A stretch of DNA of 7,253 nucleotides, from positions 1 through 7,253 of the forward strand of contig CAMCNE010000110.1 in the NCBI GenBank assembly GCA_945875935.1. The letters run 5' to 3'. Below, in pieces: positions 1 through 5,757 of this stretch (positions are counted from its first letter, which is position 1; each line of letters starts with the position of its first letter). The stretch comes from Bordetella parapertussis (GTDB lineage Bacteria; Pseudomonadota; Gammaproteobacteria; Burkholderiales; Burkholderiaceae_C). The notes beneath the pieces are model-generated. The model made no database searches and had not been told where the DNA came from. It saw nothing but the letters and a program-made list of their open reading frames with translations. The translations under genes and the position numbers were made by a program.

Positions 1-149
1 GCTTTGCCACTGGCGGCCTGACGCCGGCGCAACTGGCCGACCACGGCAAGAAGCTCAAGGCGCTCGGTGAAGAAATCAGCCTGCTCGAAGGCCAGTGGCT
101 CGAGCTCAGCACGCAGGTCGACGAGCTGTCGGCCAAGGCACTGAACTGA
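1..149 (+). CDS. C-terminal end of a probable ABC-F family ATPase (partial)
   Basis: This is the last 48 codons of a gene that enters from the left edge. The frame starts at base 3 and ends with TGA at 147-149. The tail is charged and helical: a short Gly/Pro stretch (GGLTPAQLA) is followed by KKLKALGEEISLLEGQWLEL and a final helix ending KALN. A Leu/Glu-rich helix with a W-L-E-L core is typical of the C-terminal coiled coil of ABC-F ATPases (Uup/YheS-like), which act on the ribosome in the cytoplasm. No Walker or signature motif lies inside the window, so the family call rests on this tail alone. Any other protein ending in a coiled coil could fit. The gene is followed by a strong terminator and converges on the PEP-CTERM gene. 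Confidence 0.6.
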   Translation, partial: FATGGLTPAQLADHGKKLKALGEEISLLEGQWLELSTQVDELSAKALN

Positions 150-187
150 GCTCGACTCACGCCGCAATCTCAACCCGCTCAGCCATG

Positions 188-216
188 AAAAAAGGCGCCT
201 TCACAGGCGCCTTTTT
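188..216. terminator. bidirectional rho-independent terminator
   Basis: The perfect inverted repeat AGGCGCCT (193-200) / AGGCGCCT (205-212) has a four-base loop, TCAC. It is preceded by a run of A (188-193) and followed by a run of T (212-216). Because the A-run is a T-run on the other strand, the hairpin can end transcription from both sides. That suits its place between the convergent ABC-F-like gene and the PEP-CTERM gene, 38 bases after the first stop and 15 bases after the second. Confidence 0.9.
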
Positions 217-231
217 CTTGTGCAGGTCAGA

Positions 232-1755
232 TCACTTCTTGCGGCGACGTGCCATGGCGGCCACCAGGCCCAGACCGGCCAGCATCAGCGCGTAGGTCTC
301 GGGTTCCGGAATGGGAGCCGTCAACTGGTACAGCGACGTGGTGTTGGAGACCTCGTTGGAAAACGCCAGGTAGTAGTTGCCGTCCATGGTGAAGCCTTCA
401 AGACCTTCAGGAGCCCGGTCGCCATCAGACACCAGCATGTCGACGAAGGTCGAGTTGGCCGGGTCGGTGATGTCGAAGATGCCCACAGCGGCTTTGAGCG
501 TGCGCTCCAGACCCACCAGAGCAAACGTACGGTCACCGATGGTCATGACCTCGATGCCTTCGGGCTCGACGCCCTTGTCGCGGCTGCGACTGTCGTCGTA
601 CACACCGCGCTCATTGGCTTCCTTGTCCAGGATGTCGCCGCTGTCGTAGACGAGCACGCCGTTTTCGTCACGGATGCTGAAGGAACGCGCACCTGCTGCG
701 TACAGATCGGTGCCCGACGAATTGGTGTTGGACACGCGCAGCTTGTCCAGCGGGGATACGTTCAACGCCGACACATCCTTGGCAGCCGAACGGTCGCCGT
801 CGTCTTCGCGGAAGTCACCCTCGTTGGCCAGCACCATGTAGGTGGCGCCACCTGTTTCAAAGACGCCCACGCCGTCAGGCATGTACAGGCCCTTGGCCGC
901 CACCGACTGGAAGCTCACCGTGCTGTTGTTGAGCGGGTCGATCTGGTTGCCCTCTTCGCTGAAATCCTTGACACCCAGACCGATGACCTTGTCGAAGGAG
1001 TTGGTGGCGAGGTTGAGCACGCCCACGGCGTTGGCTTCTTGCAGCGTCACGAAGGCCTTGGTGCCCGCGGCATTGACCGCGATGTACTCGGGCTCGAAGT
1101 CCATGCCGGTGTTCTTGCGGATGTTGCTGCCGAACTCGGGCTCGCCATTCGGGTTGGCGGTGGCGACCACAGCGCGCGAGTCCATGTTGATGATGCTGAC
1201 GCTGCCGGCCGGGTCAAACGCCGCCGCGCCATAGGTGCGGGGGAAAGCGCCCGTGGCGGAGGTCTGGGCGCCATAGGTTGACGGCGTGGCCTCGTTGGCC
1301 ACCAGCAGCTTGGTGCCATCCTTGGTGAAGGTCAGCATGTCGGGCAAAGCACCGACGGTGATCGAGTTGATGCCGCTGGCCGCCGTGCGCGAGGCGGTGT
1401 CGTAGAGCTTGACAGTGCCTCGGTCGGTTTTGGTGCTGGACTCGATGGCAAAGGCAGCCAGACCGCCGTGGATGGCCACGCTGTTGATCGAGCCGAACGA
1501 GGTGGTGTCGATGCGTGAGCCGACTCGCAGACCGCTCGTTACATCGATGACGTCGACCCCCGTCACGCCGGCGACCCACAAGGTCCTGTTGGCGCTGTCA
1601 AAGGACACGATTTCCGACAGGAAGTCGCCACCGGTGTGCGAGAAGGTCCAGACCTTGCTGAACGACAGTGCGGGCTCGGCTGCCACGGCTGGGGCGGCGA
1701 CGAACGCTGAGGAACATGCCAGGGCAATCGCCAGGGACAAACGGGTCTTGTTCAT
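232..1755 (-). CDS. choice-of-anchor I family protein with PEP-CTERM sorting tail (secreted)
   Basis: This encodes a 507-residue exported protein. Residues 1-26 form a signal peptide: K3/R5, then a hydrophobic stretch and an AVAA-type cleavage site near residue 26. The body, about 30-480, has the repeated beta-strand pattern of a propeller-like extracytoplasmic protein. It carries stretches I associate with the choice-of-anchor I family: MPDGVGVF near 292, LANEGDFREDDGD at 309-321, DKGVEPEGIEV at 393-403, LVGLERT at 413-419 and FDITDP at 427-432. The acidic stretches could bind metal, which is inference. The end is a PEP-CTERM signal: PEPE at 483-486, one membrane helix, and a basic tail (RRRKK). 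Exosortase is expected to cut there, leaving the protein at or outside the envelope. The frame stays open upstream to an ATG at 1827, but only M25 of that longer form starts a proper signal peptide, so I place the start at 1755. The ribosome site is weak (AGAG complement at 1762-1765). The molecular activity is unknown. Confidence 0.9.
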   Translation of the reverse strand: MNKTRLSLAIALACSSAFVAAPAVAAEPALSFSKVWTFSHTGGDFLSEIVSFDSANRTLWVAGVTGVDVIDVTSGLRVGSRIDTTSFGSINSVAIHGGLAAFAIESSTKTDRGTVKLYDTASRTAASGINSITVGALPDMLTFTKDGTKLLVANEATPSTYGAQTSATGAFPRTYGAAAFDPAGSVSIINMDSRAVVATANPNGEPEFGSNIRKNTGMDFEPEYIAVNAAGTKAFVTLQEANAVGVLNLATNSFDKVIGLGVKDFSEEGNQIDPLNNSTVSFQSVAAKGLYMPDGVGVFETGGATYMVLANEGDFREDDGDRSAAKDVSALNVSPLDKLRVSNTNSSGTDLYAAGARSFSIRDENGVLVYDSGDILDKEANERGVYDDSRSRDKGVEPEGIEVMTIGDRTFALVGLERTLKAAVGIFDITDPANSTFVDMLVSDGDRAPEGLEGFTMDGNYYLAFSNEVSNTTSLYQLTAPIPEPETYALMLAGLGLVAAMARRRKK

Positions 1756-1873
1756 GCGGGGCTCTATTCGGTTCGGTTGAGGGGCAAGCCATGCGGCTCG
1801 AAGACCTCGACGATGACCGCCCGCCATGAAACCTTCGCGTAGACCCCACTAGTCCGTTTGGGTCATGACGGCG

Positions 1874-2833
1874 TCAGCCGCGCTCCATCAGCCTGAGCAT
1901 CAGTTCCACGCGAGCCTTGGCCGGCGTGAGCACGTCGACCATGGGCAGGCGGTCGATGGCCTGCGGGTTCCAGCGGCCGTCGCCATGGCGCGGGCTGCAC
2001 AGCACGGCCACGCCGCGGGCCTGGGCCTCGACCAGCGCGGCCTGCATGTCTGCGTGGACGCTGCCATTGCCGGTGGCCGACACCACCAGACCGGCGATGC
2101 CCTGGGCGCACAGCGCGTTCACCACCGCACCGCTGGCGCCGGCGTGGCTGGCGACGATCTCGACACGAGGCCACTCGGCCACCGGGCACAGCAGCGCCGG
2201 ATGGCCGACGGCAGTGGTCTGCCCGGCCGCCGCGCCCAGCCTGAGCCAGCGCACACGGCCACCCGAGATCAGACCGAGCGGACCCACCTCGCCCGAGTCG
2301 AAGGCATCGTCAAGCCGCAGCGGGTGCGCCTTGCGCAGGTGCAGCGCATCGTGCAGCGCACCGGCCAGCACCGCCAGCACGCCCGACACGCCCGGCTCGC
2401 GCGCCACCGAAATCGCATCGGCCAGGTTTTGCGGCCCGTCGGCCAGCACCGCGGTGGCCGGACGCATCGCGCCGGTCAGCACCACCGGCTTGTGCGGGGC
2501 CAGCACGCGCTGCAAGAACCACGCGGTTTCTTCCAGCGTGTCGGTGCCGTGGGTGATCACGATGCCAGTCACCTCGGGCCGCGCCAGATGGTGCGCCACA
2601 CGCTGCGCCAGCGTTTGCCAGATGGCGTGGGTCATGCTGCGGCTGTCGATCTGCGCGACCTGTTCGCACTCGACGGTGGTGTGTGCCGGCAGCTCGATGC
2701 CCGCGAGCAGCGCGCCGATGGCGATCTGGCCCGGCGTGTAGCCCACCTCGTCGTCGGGCGAGGCGGCCGTGCCGGCGATGGTGCCGCCGGTGCCCAGCAC
2801 GATGATGTGGGCAGGGGCAAACGTGCTGTTCAT
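1874..2833 (-). CDS. L-asparaginase (type II-like motifs, no signal peptide)
   Basis: This 319-residue enzyme should hydrolyse L-asparagine, perhaps also glutamine, to the acid plus ammonia. Both classical asparaginase signatures are present: GTGGTIAG at 14-21 with nucleophile T18, and ITHGTDTLEETA at 93-104 with the T97/D98 pair. The other residues expected from E. coli AnsB line up: Y32 in GYTPG, S64 in QIDSRSM, and K168 in LHLRKAH. The C-terminal part shows the family stretches GPLG (184-187) and ATGNGSVH (253-260). The length fits the mature family size of about 320-330. I chose M at 2833 because it directly precedes the first strand (AHIIVLGTGG) and has a GAGG ribosome site (complement at 2839-2842). 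An in-frame ATG at 2887 would add an unlikely polar extension. The N-terminus has no hydrophobic signal, so the enzyme should be cytoplasmic. It is divergent from lexA and lies 118 bases upstream of the PEP-CTERM gene on the same strand. I give no symbol because the motifs say ansB and the location says ansA. Confidence 0.93.
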   Translation of the reverse strand: MNSTFAPAHIIVLGTGGTIAGTAASPDDEVGYTPGQIAIGALLAGIELPAHTTVECEQVAQIDSRSMTHAIWQTLAQRVAHHLARPEVTGIVITHGTDTLEETAWFLQRVLAPHKPVVLTGAMRPATAVLADGPQNLADAISVAREPGVSGVLAVLAGALHDALHLRKAHPLRLDDAFDSGEVGPLGLISGGRVRWLRLGAAAGQTTAVGHPALLCPVAEWPRVEIVASHAGASGAVVNALCAQGIAGLVVSATGNGSVHADMQAALVEAQARGVAVLCSPRHGDGRWNPQAIDRLPMVDVLTPAKARVELMLRLMERG

Positions 2834-2911
2834 GGGGTGACCTCGATGCGGGGGTTGTGCGGCATGGCGAACCGATTCTGGCCGCACAAGACCTTTGCTT
2901 TTGCCGCCGGA

Positions 2912-2927
2912 CTGGATGAAAATACAG
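2912..2927. promoter_or_regulatory. SOS (LexA) box 1
   Basis: CTGGATGAAAATACAG is an exact CTG-N10-CAG site with an AT-rich centre. The right half reads CTGTATTT on the other strand, which is close to the E. coli LexA half-site. It lies 64 bases upstream of the lexA start, where autoregulatory boxes are expected. Confidence 0.88.
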
Positions 2928-2930
2928 ATA

Positions 2931-2946
2931 CTGGATGAATCATCAG
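2931..2946. promoter_or_regulatory. SOS (LexA) box 2
   Basis: CTGGATGAATCATCAG is a second exact CTG-N10-CAG site, 19 bases downstream of box 1 measured start to start. It shares the stretch ACTGGATGAA with box 1 (2911-2920 and 2930-2939). The right half is less canonical than in box 1, so it may bind more weakly. Confidence 0.78.
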
Positions 2947-2990
2947 TCCGTCACTTCGCCGGCTCGAAGTCCCCTCACCGAAAGACCGCC

Positions 2991-3668
2991 ATGCAAGACG
3001 CGCCCAAGCTGACCGACCGTCAGCAGCAAATTCTCGATCTGGTGCAAAGCGCCATCGAGCGCACAGGCGCACCACCCACGCGGGCCGAGATCGCCGCCGA
3101 ACTCGGCTTCAAGTCGGCCAATGCCGCCGAAGAGCATCTGCAAGCGCTGGCGCGCAAGGGCGTGATCGAGCTGGTGGGTGGCACCTCGCGCGGCATCCGG
3201 CTGCAATCCGAGGCGCTGCGCGCGCTCAACCAGATGCGCGGCAAGCAATTCAGCCTGCCGCTGCCCAGCCTGGCGCAACTCAGCTTGCCGCTGGTGGGGC
3301 GCGTGGCCGCAGGCAGCCCGATCCTGGCGCAAGAGCACATCGATCAAACCTACGTGGTCGAGGCCAGCATGTTCCCGCGCCGCCCCGACTACCTGCTGAA
3401 GGTGCGCGGCATGAGCATGCGCGACGCCGGCATCATGGACGGTGACCTGCTCGCGGTGCAAAAGGCCACCGACGCCAAGAACGGCCAGATCGTGGTGGCG
3501 CGTCTGGGCGACGAGGTCACCGTCAAGCGTTTCAGGCGCAACCGCAACACCATCGAGCTGCTGCCCGAGAACCCCGACTTCGAGCCCATCGTGGTGACCA
3601 GCGGCGAAACCGACTTCGTCATCGAAGGCCTGGCCGTGGGCCTGATCCGCAACAACATGATGATGTAG
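2991..3668 (+). CDS. lexA: LexA, SOS-response transcriptional repressor
   Basis: This 225-residue repressor binds SOS boxes and cleaves itself when RecA is activated by single-stranded DNA. Residues 1-71 form the winged helix-turn-helix domain (TDRQQQILDLV, then PTRAEIAAELGFKSANAAEEHL). A linker follows, and then the S24-type peptidase domain. The cleavage site is Ala107-Gly108 in GRVAAGSP. The catalytic pair is S142 (GMSMRDAGI) and K179 (EVTVKRF). The spacings cleavage-to-Ser (35) and Ser-to-Lys (37) match E. coli LexA exactly. The protein is about 23 residues longer than E. coli LexA, and the extra length lies in the linker around residues 72-98, as I recall for other Burkholderiales. The start at 2991 gives the standard LexA N-terminus; an in-frame ATG at 2895 would run the frame through the SOS boxes. 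The two boxes upstream indicate autorepression. Confidence 0.98.
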   Translation: MQDAPKLTDRQQQILDLVQSAIERTGAPPTRAEIAAELGFKSANAAEEHLQALARKGVIELVGGTSRGIRLQSEALRALNQMRGKQFSLPLPSLAQLSLPLVGRVAAGSPILAQEHIDQTYVVEASMFPRRPDYLLKVRGMSMRDAGIMDGDLLAVQKATDAKNGQIVVARLGDEVTVKRFRRNRNTIELLPENPDFEPIVVTSGETDFVIEGLAVGLIRNNMMM

Positions 3669-3678
3669 CGGGTCAAGG

Positions 3679-3705
3679 CGGCCAGCGGCTCTGGCGCGCT
3701 GGCCG
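3679..3705 (+). terminator. hairpin after lexA, possible terminator
   Basis: A perfect 9-base inverted repeat (CGGCCAGCG at 3679-3687, CGCTGGCCG at 3697-3705) with a 9-base loop starts 10 bases after the lexA stop. There is no T-run after it, so it is not a classical intrinsic terminator. It could protect the 3' end of the lexA mRNA or aid termination. The rest of the gap up to 3832 holds no gene that I can support. Confidence 0.4.
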
Positions 3706-3832
3706 AGTACATCGCCAGGCCCATGAAAAGCTGCGCTTTGGGGTGGGTGGTGGATCGGGGTGCAGCGATGCTGTTCGCGCCGAGCGCGGCAGGCCACGGG
3801 CACAATTCGGCTCCCCCGCTTCGTCAGCCACC

Positions 3833-4840
3833 GTGAACATCATCATCCTCGACGACTACCAGGACGCGGTGCGCAAGCTCAAGTGCGCCGACAAGATGGA
3901 GGCGCTGCACGCCAAGGTCTTCACCAACACGGTCAAGGGCATCGGTCAGTTGTCGGTGCGGCTGCGCGATGCCGAGGTGCTGGTGCTGATCCGCGAGCGC
4001 AGCCAGCTGCCGCGTCAGCTGCTTGAAAAGCTGCCCCGCCTGCGGCTGATCTCGCAAACCGGGCCGGTGGGCACGCACATCGACATCGACGCGTGCACGC
4101 GGCTGGGCATCGCGGTGGCCGAAGGCGTGGGCACGCCCACAGCGCCAGCCGAGCTGACCTGGGCGCTGATCATGTCGGCCATGCGCCGCTTGCCCCAGTA
4201 CATCGGCAACCTCAAGCACGGCGCCTGGCAGCAGTCAGGGCTGAAGGCCGCATCGATGCCGGCCAACTTCAACGTCGGCATGGTGCTGCACGGCAAGACG
4301 CTGGGCGTGTGGGGCTATGGGCGCATCGGCCAACTGGTGGCCGGCTATGCGCGCGCCTTCGGCATGAAGGTCATGGTCTGGGGCAGCGAAGCCTCACGCA
4401 CGCGCGCTGAGCTGCATGGCCATCAAAGCGCGGCCTCCATTGAGGAATTCTTCAGCCAGAGCGATGTGTTGACGCTGCACCTGCGGCTGGCCGAGTCCAC
4501 CCGCGGCACCGTCAAGGGCGAACACCTGTCGCTGATGAAGCCCACCTCGCTGCTGGTCAACACCTCGCGCGCCGAGCTCATCGAAGAAGGCGCGCTGGTC
4601 TCGGCGCTCAACCGCGGCCGTCCGGGCATGGCGGCGGTTGATGTGTTCGAAAGCGAGCCCACCTTGCAGGGCCACCCGCTGCTGCGGCTCGAAAACGCGG
4701 TGTGCACGCCGCACATCGGCTACGTCGAGCAAGACAGCTATGAGCACGACTTCAGCGTCGCCTTTGACAACGTGGTGAACTTCATCGCGGGCGAGCCAAC
4801 CAACCTCATCAACCCCGAAGCGCTGAGGGTGATCCGCTGA
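3833..4840 (+). CDS. D-2-hydroxyacid dehydrogenase family protein
   Basis: This 335-residue cytoplasmic oxidoreductase should interconvert a 2-ketoacid and a D-2-hydroxyacid with NAD(P)H. The substrate cannot be read from the sequence. The catalytic domain (about 1-105 and 295-335) flanks a Rossmann domain whose nucleotide loop is GVWGYGRIG, with GYGRIG at 161-166. The catalytic triad fits the family: R246 (NTSRAELIEEGAL), E275 (DVFESEP) and H294 (TPHIGY). The Arg-to-Glu distance of 29 equals that of E. coli SerA. The residue after the second strand, normally Asp, is G184 in MVWGSEASR. The start is GTG at 3833, because the protein then begins MNIIILDDYQ, directly with the first strand. An ATG at 3743 would add 30 low-complexity residues. 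No Shine-Dalgarno is visible. A CACAAT at 3801-3806 could be a -10, but it has no matching -35. The gene stands alone between lexA and a convergent GST gene. Confidence 0.92.
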   Translation: MNIIILDDYQDAVRKLKCADKMEALHAKVFTNTVKGIGQLSVRLRDAEVLVLIRERSQLPRQLLEKLPRLRLISQTGPVGTHIDIDACTRLGIAVAEGVGTPTAPAELTWALIMSAMRRLPQYIGNLKHGAWQQSGLKAASMPANFNVGMVLHGKTLGVWGYGRIGQLVAGYARAFGMKVMVWGSEASRTRAELHGHQSAASIEEFFSQSDVLTLHLRLAESTRGTVKGEHLSLMKPTSLLVNTSRAELIEEGALVSALNRGRPGMAAVDVFESEPTLQGHPLLRLENAVCTPHIGYVEQDSYEHDFSVAFDNVVNFIAGEPTNLINPEALRVIR

Positions 4841-4846
4841 GCCCTT

Positions 4847-4861
4847 GCGGCCGCCGGCCGC
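4847..4861. terminator. GC-rich hairpin between convergent genes
   Basis: GCGGCC (4847-4852) and GGCCGC (4856-4861) pair around a three-base GCC loop in the 35-base gap between the dehydrogenase and the GST gene. No T-run follows on either strand. The position is right for a shared transcription end, but the structure alone is weak evidence. Confidence 0.3.
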
Positions 4862-4875
4862 CGGGATCGTCGAAT

Positions 4876-5580
4876 TCAGCTGCGCACGGTCGCCGCGCTT
4901 TGGCCGAACAGCACCTTGCGTGATTCTTCGTCGACCACCGGTGCGGTGCTGACTTCTGCGGCGCGGGCGTAGGCGCGCTCGGTGGCGGGCCGGTGCTTGA
5001 TGCGCTCGAACCACGCGGCCACGTGCGGGGTGTCCTCGATCTTCTGGCTTTGCCACTCGTAGAGCACCACCCAGGGGTAGCTGGCCATGTCGGCGATCGA
5101 GTACTCGGCGCCCGCAATGAACTCGCGGCCATCGCTCAGGTGCTTGTCGAGCACCGCATACAGCCGCGCGGTTTCCTTCACGTAGCGGTCCATCGCGTAG
5201 GGGATCTTCTCGGGCGCGTACTGCACGAAGTGGTGGTTCTGGCCAGCCATCGGGCCCAGGCCGCCCATCTGCCAGAACAGCCACTGCAGCGCCATGTTGC
5301 GACCGCGCAGGTCGGCGGGAATGAAGCGACCGATCTTGTCGGCCAGGTACAAAAGGATGGCGCCCGACTCGAACACCGCCAGCGGCTCGCCGCCATCGGC
5401 CGGCGCGTGGTCGACGATGGCCGGCATGCGGTTGTTGGGCGAGATGCGCAGGAAGTCGGGCTTGAACTGCTCGCCGCGGCTGATGTTGACCGGCACGATG
5501 CGGTACGGCAGGCCGGCCTCCTCGAGAAACATCGTGATCTTGTGGCCGTTGGGGGTGGTCCAGTAGTACAGGTCGATCAT
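4876..5580 (-). CDS. yfcG: YfcG-type glutathione S-transferase / disulfide-bond oxidoreductase
   Basis: This 234-residue protein belongs to the Nu-class GSTs. E. coli YfcG of that class uses bound glutathione to reduce disulfides such as 2-hydroxyethyl disulfide. The N-terminal thioredoxin-like domain (1-86) holds TPNGHKITMFLEEAGLPYR (9-27, with N11), the cis-proline P53 in NNRMPAIVDH, and the glutathione-binding ESG at 71-73. The helical C-terminal domain (about 95-210) holds LQWLFWQMGGLGPMAGQNHH (98-117) and SIADMASYPW (161-170), which I recall almost word for word from YfcG. The protein has no cysteine, consistent with chemistry carried by glutathione. It is about 20 residues longer than E. 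coli YfcG, the excess being at the C-terminus. The start at 5580 is supported by the family N-terminus (MIDLYY) and a GGAG ribosome site (complement at 5589-5592). The frame stays open far upstream, but only antisense to the CoA-transferase. It is divergent from that gene across 177 bases. Confidence 0.93.
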   Translation of the reverse strand: MIDLYYWTTPNGHKITMFLEEAGLPYRIVPVNISRGEQFKPDFLRISPNNRMPAIVDHAPADGGEPLAVFESGAILLYLADKIGRFIPADLRGRNMALQWLFWQMGGLGPMAGQNHHFVQYAPEKIPYAMDRYVKETARLYAVLDKHLSDGREFIAGAEYSIADMASYPWVVLYEWQSQKIEDTPHVAAWFERIKHRPATERAYARAAEVSTAPVVDEESRKVLFGQSAATVRS

Positions 5581-5746
5581 GGTGCGGGCTCCGGAAAGAC
5601 GCCGTCGCGCGAAGGCACGGTCGTCACAGGTGGGTGAACCCCTTGATTTTGGGGGACAGCGGACCGAGTGCCGCCGTGCGGTCAAGGGGGGATTACCGCC
5701 ACCGTTGGCAGCGCCTCGCGACCGTAGACTGCCACGCGCCACACAC

Positions 5747-5751
5747 AAGGA
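5747..5751 (+). promoter_or_regulatory. ribosome binding site that fixes the GTG start of the CoA-transferase
   Basis: AAGGA lies six bases before the GTG at 5758. This supports the non-ATG start, since the first in-frame ATG occurs well inside the conserved N-terminal domain. Further upstream in the divergent gap, TTGGCA at 5705-5710 resembles a -35, but no -10 is well spaced from it. Confidence 0.75.
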
Positions 5752-5757
5752 TTGACC

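Larger units (their letters stand above)
2834..2990. promoter_or_regulatory. divergent control region between asparaginase and lexA
   Basis: This 157-base gap must hold both promoters. For lexA, a possible -35 (TTGCTT, 2895-2900) and -10 (GAAAAT, 2918-2923) are 17 bases apart, and the -10 lies inside the first SOS box, so bound LexA would block it. Both hexamers are imperfect, so this promoter is a proposal. No clear promoter was found for the asparaginase gene. Ahead of lexA only a weak GAAAG-type ribosome site precedes the ATG. Confidence 0.5.

Noticed and set aside
220..1281. A 353-codon open frame antisense to the PEP-CTERM gene
   Set aside because: It has a His/Val/Arg-rich composition and no motif, and it crosses a gene with a clear signal peptide and sorting tail.
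1842..1864. A short inverted repeat (GACCC/GGGTC) around ACTAGT between asparaginase and the PEP-CTERM gene
   Set aside because: The arms are five bases with a 13-base loop and no T-run, so it could be chance. I see no clear terminator or promoter in this 118-base gap.
1865..2938. A 357-codon open frame antisense to asparaginase
   Set aside because: It is rich in His, Arg and Gln with no recognisable domain, and it covers every conserved asparaginase motif on the other strand.
2895..2990. An upstream ATG that would lengthen LexA by 32 residues
   Set aside because: The extension would be encoded by the SOS boxes and promoter, and LexA proteins normally begin just before the TDRQQQIL helix.
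2943..3803. A 286-codon open frame antisense to lexA
   Set aside because: It is His/Ala/Gly-rich and mirrors the lexA codon pattern, and it has no family features.
5639..5654. A CCCC/GGGG hairpin in the yfcG/CoA-transferase gap
   Set aside because: The four-base stem with an eight-base loop is too weak to call a regulatory element. The nearby TTGATT has no matching -10.
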